From Agelas oroides (Eukaryota > Porifera > Demospongiae > Agelasida > Agelasidae): a stretch of 64,000 bases of DNA. The DNA lies in assembly GCA_949130485.1 (NCBI GenBank), contig OX422190.1, forward strand, positions 10,049,840 to 10,113,839, read 5' to 3'. The notes below the pieces were generated by a model, which saw only the letters and a program-made list of their open reading frames with translations, was not told the origin of the DNA and made no database searches. Below, one piece after another: positions 34,980-47,400 of the stretch (positions are counted from its first letter, which is position 1; every line of letters starts with the position of its first letter). A program made the translations under genes and the position numbers.

Positions 34980-35519
34980 CTAGCTGGCATAGTACCGTCT
35001 ATACCACTTGAGCTTGGCTTTTGCAGCCTTCAAATTAGTCATACGAGCTGCTGCCCTTTTTTTGTCAGGGTTCCTCCAATAACTACTATGGGAGGATACG
35101 CAGGAAGCTGCCCTTCCTTTCTCAGGGTCCTCCCAATAGCGGGTATGGGAGGATACGCGGGAAGCTGCCCTTCCTTTCTCAGGGTCCTCCCAATAACGGG
35201 TATGGGAGGATGCCCTGGAAGATGCCCTTTTGGTCTCAGGGTCCTCCCAATAACGGGTATGGGAGGACGCCCTTTTCGTCTCAGGGTCCTTCCAATAACA
35301 GGCATGGGAGGACGCCCTTTTCGTCTCAGGGTCCTTCCAATAACAGGCATGGGAGGACGCCCGGGAAGATGCCCTATGTTTCTCCGGGTCCTTCCAGTAA
35401 TTATTACGGGACGCTTGCCTTTTTTTCCCCTTAGTTTCGCAGGTAGTTCTGCTTGTCCTGCGCTCGTTTCTTTCGGACATTACGCATATTGCGTTCGATG
35501 TAAAGTGCAGCACAACCAC
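34980..35519 (-). CDS. YW-DPE repeat protein of a mobile element, copy 1
   Basis: The predicted product is 179 residues, basic, and mostly about 15-residue repeats of the form YWKDPETKRASSHAC or YWEDPEKGRAASRVSSHTR, ending KLKWYRRYYAS. It is unrecognised. Basic repeats of this style occur beside transposon proteins in sponges and cnidarians (family memory, not verified). A second frame at the 5' end starts with an ATG giving MRNVRKKRAQDKQNY, which resembles the repeat better. In this copy that frame meets a TAA before the A-run that could rejoin the frames. Confidence 0.55.
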   Translation of the reverse strand: MVVLHFTSNAICVMSERNERRTSRTTCETKGKKRQASRNNYWKDPEKHRASSRASSHACYWKDPETKRASSHACYWKDPETKRASSHTRYWEDPETKRASSRASSHTRYWEDPEKGRAASRVSSHTRYWEDPEKGRAASCVSSHSSYWRNPDKKRAAARMTNLKAAKAKLKWYRRYYAS

Positions 35520-36483
35520 GTCAACTGATCCACGAAATCAGATTTGCAAACTGCAACGCTCAATCACAATTCTCACCTTCTCGATCTACGAAGTACTGAA
35601 CCACGTGCTCAGTTGAACCCTGGTGACGTAATTATGAGTCATATTTAATTCGAGCAAAATGGCGTGTAGCAGCTAGCGTAAGTGTGTGATTACCTGAAAA
35701 TCGCCGACAAGTTTGAGTTCTTTATTTTAGACCGATAAGTGGCAGGTGCAATACCTAGTGATTTATCCTGTTGTTTTGCATTTGAATCGTTGTAAAAGCT
35801 CCAGCCGTTATCGTGCTATCGCGGTGAGAGGAAGAAGTCAGAAGATAGACGATTTGTCCGTTTTGGCGACTTGCCGGTCTGGTGCTTAGCGATACTTTCC
35901 AGCAAACTTAACAGTCTTTTTGCTCATGAAAACACTCGATAATGCCTGATATGGCTCATACAGGCCTTTGACTAATCTAACGAAGACATTTCGAGCGTGT
36001 TATTTGTGCACTTTTAATGTGGCGGCCATTTTTTTTCGGGGTCATCCCTACATATGGCGTACTACCGTACGCCATGATACCGTACGCCATGATACCGTAC
36101 GCCATGATATTGTCACACCTGAAACTTTAGGTATGGGTCTTGAATGTGGCAGCAAAGAACCTATCACTTTATAGAGAGTGAGGTCCACTTCAAGATGTGA
36201 TCAGAGGGCGTGGCACCTAGCTATAGACAGCAAAACTGATTGTTAAACATTTGCATTCTGCATTTTATTAATCCACTGGTTCTCACATGCTCAACTTAGT
36301 TGCGTGATAACCAGTGTGATATACTGTGACTTCATGTCAGATCCACGCGGTGTGTTTCATTCCTTTCTTTACATTAATTCCAGAATACTCTTTTCCACAG
36401 TCTTGAACAGAATGAATTTGGAGACTCATTGTCCCATTTTATTTTCTCTACTTGCACTAATTCTGGAGTACTCTCTTTCATAG

Positions 36484-37586
36484 TCTTTGGGGGAATGAAA
36501 TTGGAGAGTCTGGAGCCACTGCACTGGCTGATGCTCTGAGAGTGAACCAGAGCTTGAAAACACTGAAGTAAGTAACTATCCTGGCACCATACACAAAGTG
36601 TATGCATATGTTACAGTTGGCCTGTGTGACATTGGTCGGAATTTTGGTCCCTGTGAGATCTCCTTAGACCAGGGATAATGTAGCCTCGTACCCAGGCTCC
36701 TCCCCATGCAGAAAAGCGGGGTGAGAGCCTGGACGATCTGATCACATGCCCCATGATGCACTATGTGTTAACCTCGTACCCAGGCTCCTCCCCATGCATA
36801 AAGTTTTTCTGCATAGGGAGGAGCCTGGGTACGAGGCTAGGATAATGTGCTAGTCACTTTTCTCACAATACACATGTAAATCATGAAAGTCTATTAATTG
36901 AAGCCATACCAGTACCACTGAACAGTGAGTCGTCCAGACAATAGTGCATGTTTGATGGTACGTGGCAAAATAAAGGAAAGTAAAATGATTGGTAGTCACT
37001 AAAGCCGGGGCTGCTTGCTTGAACTGCCAGTGTTCTGACCACTAAACCTCACAATTCCCGATATATATTGAACAGGTGGTACTGATCATGAATGCTTCAG
37101 TATCACACCTGAAACCTAAGTGTCACCAGACCCTCTCCTTGATAGCTAGGTATGGGTCTTGAATGTGGCAGCAAAGCACCTACCACTTTATAGAGAGTGA
37201 AGTCCACTTCAAGATGTGATCAGAGGGCGTGGCACCTAGTTATAGACAGCAAAACTGATTGTTGAACATTTGTATTCTGCAGTTTATTCAACCACTGGTT
37301 CTCACATGCTCAACTTAGTTGCGTGATAACCAGTGTGATATACTGTGACTTCATGTCAGATCCACGCTGCGTGTTTCATTCCTTTCTTTACATTAATTCC
37401 AGAATACTCTTTTCCACAGTCTTGAACAGAATGAAATTGGAGACTCATTGTCCCTTTTTATTTTCTCTACTTGCACTAATTCTGGTGTACTCTCTTCCAC
37501 AGTCTTGGGGTGAATGAAATTGGAGATTCTGGAGCCACTGCCCTGGCTAATGCTCTGAGAGTGAACCAGAGCTTGACAACACTGCA
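36484..37586 (+). CDS. NLR gene A, LRR exons 27-28
   Basis: Exons 36484-36567 and 37503-37586 are both type 2 and phase 2, with relics at 36401 and 37420 in front. The second ends CTG CA|GTAAGT, so the junction residue becomes His instead of Asn. The segment between the two inverted repeat-protein elements holds just these two units. Confidence 0.72.
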
Positions 37587-38090
37587 GTAAGTAACTATCC
37601 TGGCACCATACACAAAGTGTATGCATATGTTACAGTTGGCCTGTGTGACATTGGTCGGAATTTTGGTCCGTGTGAGATCTCCTTAGACTAGGGATAATGT
37701 AGCCTCGTACCCAGGCTCCTCCCCATGCAGAAAAGCGGGGTGAGAGCCTGGACGATCTGATCACATGCCCCATAATGCACTATGTGTTAGCCTCGTACCC
37801 AGGCTCCTCCCCATGCATAAAGTTTTTCTGCATAGGGAGGAGCCTGGGTACGAGGCTAGGATAATGTGCTAGTCACTTTTTTCACAATACACATGTAAAT
37901 CATGAAAGTCTATTAATTGAAGCCATACCAGTACCACTGAACAGTGAGTCATCCAGACAATAGTGCATGTTTGATGGTACGTGGCAAAATAACGGAAAGT
38001 AAAATGATTGGTAGTCACTAAAGCCGGGGCTGCTCACTTGAACTGCCAGTGTTCTGACCACTAAACTGTACAACCACTAGACCTCACAAT

Positions 38091-41064
38091 CATGGCGTAC
38101 GGTAGTACGCCATATGTAGGGATGACCCCGAAAAAAAATGGCCGCCACATTAAAAGTGCACAAATAACACGCTCGAAATGTCTTCGTTAGATTAGTCAAA
38201 GGCCTGTATGAGCCATATCAGGCATTATCGAGTGTTTTCATGAGCAAAAAGACTGTTAAGTTTGCTGGAAAGTATCGCTAAGCACCAGACCGGCAAGTCG
38301 CCAAAACGGACAAATCGTCTATCTTCTGACTTTCTTCTTCTTCCTCTCACCGCGATAGCACGATAACGGCTGGAGCTTTTACAACGATTCAAACACAAAG
38401 CAACAGGATAAATCACTAGGTATTGCACCTGCCACTTATCGGTCTAAAGGAAAGAACTCAAACTTGTCGGCGATTCTCAGGTAATCTCACACTTACGCTA
38501 GCTGCTACACGCCATTTTGCTCGAATGAAATATTACTCATAATTACGTCACCAGGGTTCAACTGAGCACGTGGTTCAGTACTTCGTAGAGAAGGTGAGAT
38601 TGAGCGTTGCAGTTTGCAAATCTGATTTCGTGGATCAGTTGACATGGTTGTGCTGCACTTTACATCGAACGCAATATGCGTAATGTCCGCAAGAAACGAG
38701 CGCAGGACAAGCAGAACTACCTGCGGAACAAAGGGGAAAAAAAGGCAAGCGTCCCGTAATAATTACTGGAAGGACCCGGAGAAACACAGGGCATCTTCCC
38801 GGGCGTCCTCCCATGCCTGTTATTGGAAGGACCCTGAGACGAAAAGGGCGTCCTCCCATGCCTGTTATTGGAAGGACCCTGAGACGAAAAGGGTGTCCTC
38901 CCATGCCTGTTATTGGAAGGACCCTGAGACGAAAAGGGCGTCCTCCCATACCCGTTATTGGGAGGACCCTGAGACCAAAAGGGCATCTTCCAGGGCATCC
39001 TCCCATACCCGTTATTGGGAGGACCCTGAGAAAGGAAGGGCAGCTTCCCGCGTATCCTCCCATACCCGCTATTGGGAGGACCCTGAGAAAGGAAGGGCAG
39101 CTTCCCGCGTATCCTCCCATAGTAGTTATTGGAGGAACCCTGACAAAAAAAGGGCAGCAGCTCGTATGACTAATTTGAAGGCTGCAAAAGCCAAGCTCAA
39201 GTGGTATAGACGGTACTATGCCAGCTAGTGTTTTAACCATCAAGTACTTCATATGACTTAGAACACTAGCCACTGACATTCAATTTCAAGTTTTATTGTC
39301 AACTTTCACATTTCAAATTTGCTTGTTATAGTCATTTACATGCATATAGTACACATACAATGTTTACTGCGAGTGATGGTAGCACTTTGGCTGGTGTCTT
39401 CTTAACATCCTCCTTTTGTGTTGTGCCTGAGTCTTCATATTCCTCCAACGAAGCAAGTGGCAGCCTATTGGTAGCTTGGTATACTCAAACTCTAGTAGCA
39501 CCGAGTCAACAGTGCATGGCTTTATTCCAAACTTCTGCACTAGAGGTGGCCACAGAACTGGCGGTTGTTCAGCTCCACAGACCCCTATGCGTTTGTTTCA
39601 AACCCATTTAGACTATAGCTACTCACCATCAAACAGTTCTGTAATGGGGTCTTACGACTCAATACTCTGGTGACAGTCTATGGAGAGTTTTTTGGTGAAC
39701 CCATTAGTAGTCCACGTGAAATAAGCACAGGATTTATAAGCTTGCATGCAAAGCCTTATTAAACTCATCTGCTTTTCACTTGGTTTTTATGAGGCTTTGC
39801 TTGGACTGTACTTCTAAACCCCCTGAAGTTTGATGTTTGGATTGACGATTTCACTTCAAAGCATTTAAATTTATGACAATTCTTAGCTCTTTCTATATAT
39901 ACTATCATACTGTACACACCATGCATCTTCCCCTCGGCCTACCTTCCCATGTCACTTCTCTCTTACCATTCCTAAACCAAAAAAAAAACAAAGCAAACAA
40001 GTCACAAAAAAGTTTTCTCAATGAAAACAAGCACATGTAGGGATGGAACCCTCAAAAACCAACCAAACAAGATAGGAACAACACCACAATACTTTTACAC
40101 CATCCCTACATCTTGTGCCATTTTGCCAACCACGTACACCACAAAACCCTTCAAATTTAAGTTTTTAGGGTTTGTGCTTTTAGTTTAGTTATAGTTAGTT
40201 TTTATTTAGAAAATACTTTTGGTTTAGTTTAGTTCTAGTTTCCCGGTTTTACAAAATTTTTAGTTAGTTATAGTTTCAAGCACTGAAACTCTAAAACCCC
40301 TTACTAAAAGGATTTAGTTACACTTATTGTTGAAAACAGGCTGTATTCTGTTTACAGTTACGGTTTCTTCTTGTACGTCCTTCGACGTTTTAGTTACAGC
40401 TCCCAAGTTAGCAAGAAATTTAAGTTGCACTTTTGGTTAACTAAATTTTAAAAAGACCATACTAAAATATATTTAGTTAAAGTTATAAAACTAAAACAAC
40501 ACTGCACACCAGCTACACCCACAAACCAACAAACAACCTTTCTCCCTACAACTAGCTACCTACCCCACAAACCCTTCAAACACACCACCATGTTGTTAAC
40601 TACCGACCGACCCAGTACTGCTCACACCACAGCCTTCACTTACAAGACAACCCTTACCTGCCATGCCAAGCAGCTACAAAAGCCCACAACATACGCAACC
40701 CACTCCAACATGCCACACAGACTCAGCACTGATCTTGCACCCCACAGCTTGTACATATTAAACTAGCTAACCATGCCTGCCACACTCAACCGTAACAAAG
40801 TTACAGCCACCCACAACACAACGCACTCTCCATACACAACAACATGCACTACACACCCAGTACTGCTCGTTCCACAGGCTTCCATGCCCAAGACAACCCT
40901 TCTGTGCACACAAGTAACAAACACAATGCATAGTCGGCAAAATGGCACAAGATGTAGGGATGGTGTAAAAGTATTGTGGTGTTGTTCCTATCTTGTTTGG
41001 TTGGTTTTTGAGGGTTCCATCCCTACATGTGCTTGTTTTCATTGAGAAAACTTTTTTGTGACTT
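38091..41064. mobile_element. 3.0-kb composite element, copy 2, inverted relative to copy 1
   Basis: 38091-39990 is the reverse complement of about 34206-36107 with few changes. The foldback unit follows at about 39998-41064, again with AAGTCACAAAAAAGTTTTCT ends, but its interior (40140-40930) differs from copy 1. It includes AT-rich tracts such as AGTTTAGTTATAGTTAG at 40,180-40,490. It is inserted in the same kind of array intron. Confidence 0.7.
38644..39228 (+). CDS. YW-DPE repeat protein of a mobile element, copy 2
   Basis: The product is 194 residues, with one more 15-residue repeat than copy 1 (YWKDPETKRVSSHAC is the extra unit). The alternative upstream frame MRNVRKKRAQDKQNYLRNKG is open here to the A-run at about 38734. 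The true protein may start there if the run shifts frame. Its strong repeat periodicity and preserved frame in both copies suggest recent function. No domain is recognised. Confidence 0.55.
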   Translation: MVVLHFTSNAICVMSARNERRTSRTTCGTKGKKRQASRNNYWKDPEKHRASSRASSHACYWKDPETKRASSHACYWKDPETKRVSSHACYWKDPETKRASSHTRYWEDPETKRASSRASSHTRYWEDPEKGRAASRVSSHTRYWEDPEKGRAASRVSSHSSYWRNPDKKRAAARMTNLKAAKAKLKWYRRYYAS

Positions 41065-41447
41065 GTATATATTGTCACACCTGAAACTTTAGGTATGGGT
41101 CTTGAATGTGGCAGCAAAGCACCTACCACTTTATAGAGAGTGAGGTCCACTTCAAGATGTGATCAGAGGGCGTGGCACCTAGTTATAGACAGCAAAACTG
41201 ATTGTTGAACATTTGTATTCTGCATTTTATTAAACCACTGGTTCTCACATGCTCAACTTAGTTGCGTGATAACCAGTGTGATATACTGTGACTTCATGTC
41301 AGATCCACGCTGCGTGTTTCATTCCTTTCTTTACATTAATTCCAGAATACTCTTTTCCACAGTCTTGAACAGAATGAAATTGGAGACTCATTGTCCCTTT
41401 TTATTTTCACTACTTGCACTAATTCTGGAGTACTCTCTTCCATATAG

Positions 41448-44400
41448 TCTTTGGGAGAATAGAATTGGAGAGTCTGGAGGCACTGCCCTGGCTGATGCTC
41501 TGAGAGTGAACCGGAGCTTGGCAACACTAGAGTAAGTAACTATCCTGGCACCATACTGACCTAAAGAGTAAAGTACCCCGTAAAATCAGGATAATAAGCA
41601 CCCATAGAAAATAAGCACCATATGAATATAGGCACCCATTTTGATTACAACAACCACATCACGTTTATAAGCACCCATACCAAAATAGGCACCCCACATG
41701 AAAGAAAAGGCACCTTTACTGTGCAAATGGAAGTGATTATGGTGATTCCGCTTTTTTGAATCTACCAGCTATGTTTCACCAGTGTCTATCTCTGATTGTA
41801 AGCAAGCTATTGACACGGGATACAAGCCAAAATTTAGGCAAGGCCTCTTTGTAAGCATATCCAGGAATTAGCAAAAACCTCTCATGGATTCTCTGGTTCC
41901 AAGTGCTTTACGTTGGTAGGCGGGGGTTGGCAACGATTGATCGATTGCTGACTGCATCTCTGGTTTCAGAAAAGCTACAAACATTAATTAGCAAAAAAAG
42001 AAACTCAAGGCCTAAAATATATCAGAGCTAATTCGTTGGTTCCCAGACAACTGCATGCTACCAGAAAATTAAATGTGTTTATAAGCACCCCATGAAAATA
42101 AGCACCCCTCCAAAATAAGCACTCATTCTGGCTGCTAATTTCGAAGATAGGCACCAGTGCTTAATATCCTGATTTTACGGTATATGGACAGGCTATGGTT
42201 AGCCTGACATAGATGATCTCAATTGGACTAAGAAGACTGGTGACTGCAGTCACTTTCCTCATAGTACAGACACTTGTAATTGAAGCCGTACTATGGTGGT
42301 ATGGTGTTGTCAGTACAGCACTATGAGACATGTGGGAGTTCTTTATTCCTATGCCATGTGTAGTGATTAGCCCATGCATGTTTTGTTACTGTTGAAACAA
42401 CAAGGCTATTGGACTAGCCACCATACTGAGATGATTTGTGGGAGAATCTGATGTATACAAGGATTTAGTTACATGGTCACATGAAAATGAAGTCCATCAT
42501 TGACTCTAGCCTCGTACCCAGGCCGCTTTTGATGAGCGGCCTGGGTACGAGGCTACATTGACTCCTCCCGTGTTGAGGAGTTCTCATTGCCATAGCTATA
42601 CTGGCACCACCAGAATCTGTTACAGTAGCAACAGAAACATAGACCTTCTGGTTAAACCCATGGTCTGTTGCTATGGCAACAAGAATGTTAATTGATCACT
42701 TTGAGTTTGTAATACATAATTTCCATTTGAAGCCCATATCGTATAGTTGGCTCCCTGGTGGTTTTAGCAACAGAAACTGGAATTTGTTTAATGTGGAACT
42801 AACTCAGGTGTGTTCACATATCCCACTGCAGCCTCAGTTACAATGGTCTGACTGACACTGGAGCCATAGCTCTGGCCAGAGCACTGGAACAGAACAAGTC
42901 ACTGGAAGAACTGAAGTGAGTTGTGTACTGAGTGTCTTGGTAACTGGAAATGTGAAGGTTTAACATTGCATACCTACATGCATGGAAACTGTGGGCTTTG
43001 GTTGGTTACTTCCGTGCATACTTCCTCCTACTCCACTGGCTCTTAGTGATGACGTAAGCCTATGTTAAGCCTGACTGACTGTCCCATTAATTGATTTTCA
43101 CTACTTGCACTAATTCTGGAGTACTCTCTTCCACAGTCTTGAAGGGAATGGAATTGGAGAGTCTGGAGCCGCTGTCCTGGCTAATGCTCTGAGAGTGAAC
43201 CAGAGCTTGACAACACTGAAGTAAGTAACTATCCTGGCACCATACTAAAAACCAAAGTGTATGCATATGTTACAGTTGGCCTGTGTGACATTGGTTGGAC
43301 TTTTGGTCCCTGTGTGTAGGGTTGATGGTGCTATAGTCACTTTTCTCACAATACACATGTAAATCATGAAGGTCTATTAATTGAAGCCATACCAGTACCA
43401 CTGAACAGTGAGTCGTCTGGACAATAGTGCATGTTTGATGGTATGTGGCAAAATAAAGAAAAGTAAAATGATTGGTAGTCACTAAAGCCGGGGCTGCTCA
43501 CTTGAACTGCCAGTGTTCTGACCACTAAACTGTACAACCACTAGACAACCACTAAACCTCACCATTCCCGATATATATTGAACAGGTGGTACTGGTCATG
43601 AATGCTTCAGTATCACACCTGAAACCTAAGTGTCACCAGACCCTCTCCTTGATAGCTAGGTATGGGCCTGGAATGTGGCAGCAAAGCACCTACCACTTTA
43701 TAGAGAGTGAAGTCCACTTCAAAATGTGATCAGAGGGCGTGGCACCTAGTATAGACAGCAAAACTGATTGTTAAACATTTGCATTCTGCATTTTATTAAT
43801 CCACTGGTTCTCACATGCTCAACTTAGTTGCGTGATAACCAGTGTGATATACTGTGACTTCATGTCAGATCCACGCGGTGTGTTTCATTCCTTTCTTTAC
43901 ATTAATTCCAGAATACTCTTTTCCACAGTCTTGAACAGAATGAATTTGGAGACTCATTGTCCCATTTTATTTTCTCTATTTGCACTAATTCTGGAGTACT
44001 CTCTTTCATAGTATTTGGGGGAATGAAATTGGAGAGTCTGGAGCCACTGCACTGGCTGATGCTCTGAGAGTGAACCAGAGCTTGAAAACACTGAAGTAAG
44101 TAACTATCCTGGCACCATACACAAAGTGTATGCATATGTTACAGTTGGCCTGTGTGACATTGGTCGGAATTTTGGTCCCTGTGAGATCTCCTTAGACTAG
44201 GGATAATGTAGCCTCGTACCCAGGCTCCTCCCCATGCAGAAAAGCGGGGTGAGAGCCTGGACGATCTGATCACATGCCCCATGATGCACTATGTGTTAAC
44301 CTCGTACCCAGGCTCCTCCCCATGCATAAAGTTTTTCTGCATAGGGAGGAGCCTGGGTACGAGGCTAGGATAATGTGCTAGTCACTTTTCTCACAATACA

Positions 44401-47400
44401 CATGTAAATCATGAAAGTCTATTAATTGAAGCCATACCAGTACCACTGAACAGTGAGTCGTCCAGACAATAGTGCATGTTTGATGGTACGTGGCAAAATA
44501 AAGGAAAGTAAAATGATTGGTAGTCACTAAAGCCGGGGCTGCTTGCTTGAACTGCCAGTGTTCTGACCACTAAACTGTACAACCACTAGACAACCACTAA
44601 ACCTCACGATATATATTGAACAGGTGGTACTGATCGTGAATGCTTCAGTATCACACCTGAAACCTAAGTGTCACCAGACCCTCTCCTTGATAGCTAGGTA
44701 TGGGCCTGGAATGTGGCAGCAAAGCACCTACCACTTTTTAGAGAGTGAAGTCCACTTCAAGATGTGATCAGAGGGCGTGGCACCTAGCAAAACTGATTGT
44801 TGAACATTCAGTTTATTCATCCACTGGTTCTCACATGCTCAACTTAGTTGCGTGATAACCAGTGTGATATACTGTGACTTCATGTCAGATCCACGCGGTG
44901 TGTTTCATTCCTTTCTTTACATTAATTCCAGAATACTCTTTTCCACAGTCTTGAACAGAATGAAATTGGAGACTCATTGTCCCATTTTATTTTCTCTACT
45001 TGCACTAATTCTGGAGTACTCTCTTCCACAGTCTTGGAGGGAATGAAATTGGAGATTCTGGAGCCACTGTCCTGGCTGATGCTCTGAGAGTGAACCAGAG
45101 CTTGAAAACACTGCAGTAAGTAACTATCCTGGCACCATACTGACCTAAAGGGTAAAGTACCGTAAAATCAGGACAATAAGCACCCATCGAAAATAAACAC
45201 ACATACCAACATAGGCACCCCACATGAAAGAAAAGGCACCTTTACTGTGCGAACAGAAGTGAATATGCTGATTCCGCTTTTTTGAACTTAGAGGCTAATT
45301 TTCACCAGTGTCTATCTCTGATTCTAAGCAAGCTATTGACACGGGATACAAGCCAAAATTCAGGCAAGGCCTCTTTGTAAACATATCCAGGAATTAGCAA
45401 AACCTCTCATGGATTCGCTGGTTCCAAGTGCTTTACGTTGGTAGGTGGGGGTTGGCAACGATTGATCGATTGCTGACTGCATCTCTGGTTTTAGTAAAGC
45501 TACAAACATTAATTAGCAAAAAAAAGAAACTCAAGGCCTAAAATATATCAGAGCTGATTCGTTGGTTCCCACACAACTGCATGCTACCAGAAAATTAAAT
45601 GCGTTTATAAGCACCCCATGAAAATAAGCATCCCTCCAAAATAAGCACCCATTCTGGCTGCTAATATAAAATAGGCACCGGTGCTTAATATCCTGATTTT
45701 ACAGTATATGGACAGGATATGGTTAAACTGAACTAGATGATCTCAATTGGACTAAGAAGACTGGTGACTACAGTCACTTTCCTCACAGTACAGACACTTG
45801 TAATTGAAGCCATACTGTGGTGGTATGGTGTTGTCAGTACAGTAGTATGAGACATGTGGGAGTTCTTTATTCCTATGCCATGTGTAGTGATTAGCCCATG
45901 CATGTTTGTTACTGTCGAAACAACAAGGCTATTGGACTAGCCACCATACTGAGATGATTTGTGGGAGGATCTGACGTATACAAGGTTTTAGTTACATGGT
46001 TACATGAAAATGAAGTCCATATTGACTCCTCCTGTGTCGAGGAGTCCTCATTGCCATAGCATATTTCTACTAGTTATACTAGCACCACCAGAGTCTGTTA
46101 CAGTAGCAACAGAAACATAGACCTTCTGGTTAAAGCCATGGTCTATTGCTATGGCAACAAGAATGTTGATTGATCAGTTTTGAGTTTGTAATGCATAATT
46201 TCTATTTGAAGCCCATATTGGTATCTTTGGCTCCTCTGGTGGTTTTAGCAACAGAAACTTAATGTGGAACTAACTCAGGTGTGTTCACATATCCCACTGC
46301 AGCCTCAGTTACAATGGTGTGACTGCCACTGGAGCCATAGCTCTGGCCAGAGCACTGGAACAGAACAAGTCACTGGAAGAACTGAAGTGAGTTGTGTACT
46401 GAGTGTCTTGGTAACTGGAAATGTGAAGGTTTAACATTGCTTACCTACATGCATGGAAATTGTGGGCTTTGGTTGGTTACTTCCGTGCATACTCCCTCCT
46501 ACTCCACTGGCTCTTAGTGATGACATAAGCTACGTTAAGTCAGACTCATTGTCCCTTTTTATTTTCTCTACTTGCACTAATTCTGGTGTACTGTCTTTCA
46601 TAGTCTTGAAAGGAATAGAATTGGAGAGTCTGGAGGCACTGCCCTGGCTGATGCTCTGAGAGTGAACCAGAGCTTGACAACACTAGAGTAAGTAACTATC
46701 CTCGCCCCATACTGACCTAAGGAGTAAAGTACCGTAAAAGCAAAGTGTTATGAGCAAAATCAGGATAATAAGCACCCATAGAAAATAAGCACCCTATGAA
46801 TATAGGCACCCATTTTGATTACACCAGCCACATCACGTTTATAAGCACACATACTAAAATAGGCACCCACATGAAAGAAAAGGCACCTTTACTGTGCGAA
46901 CAGAAGTGAATATGCTGATTCCGCTTTTTTTGAATCTAGCAGCTATATTTCACCAGTGTCTATCTCTGATTGTAAGCAAGCTATTGACACGGGATAAAAG
47001 CCAAAATTTAGGCAAGGCATCTTGATAAAACATATCCAGAAATTAGCAAACACCTCTTACAGATTCGCTGGTTCCAAGCACTTTGTGTTGGTGGGCGGGA
47101 TTGGCAATGATCGATCGATTGCAGAAATTAGCAGAAAAAGAAACTCTAGGCCTAACAACTAATTTGTTGGTTCTCACAGAACTGCATGCTACCAGAAAAT
47201 TAAATGAGTTTATGAGCACCCCATGAAAATAAGCACCCTTCCAAAATAAGCACCCTTTCTGGCTGCTAATTTTGAAAATATAAAATAGGTACCGGTGCTT
47301 AAACTGAACTAGATGATCTCAATTGGACTAAGAAGACTGGTGACTACAGTCACTTTCCTCACAGTACAGACACTTGTAATTGAAGCCATACTATGTTGTC

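Larger units (their letters stand above)
33387..36107. mobile_element. 2.7-kb composite element coding for a YW-DPE repeat protein, copy 1
   Basis: The left part (33387-34205) is a foldback unit. Its ends start AAGTCACAAAAAAGTTTTCT and pair over about 145 bp. The right part (about 34206-36107) carries the repeat-protein gene on the minus strand and ends in repeats of ACCGTACGCCATGAT. The array intron is split between AATATA and ATATTGTCAC, so AT-rich ambiguity hides the exact duplication. An inverted copy is at 38091-41064. Confidence 0.7.
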
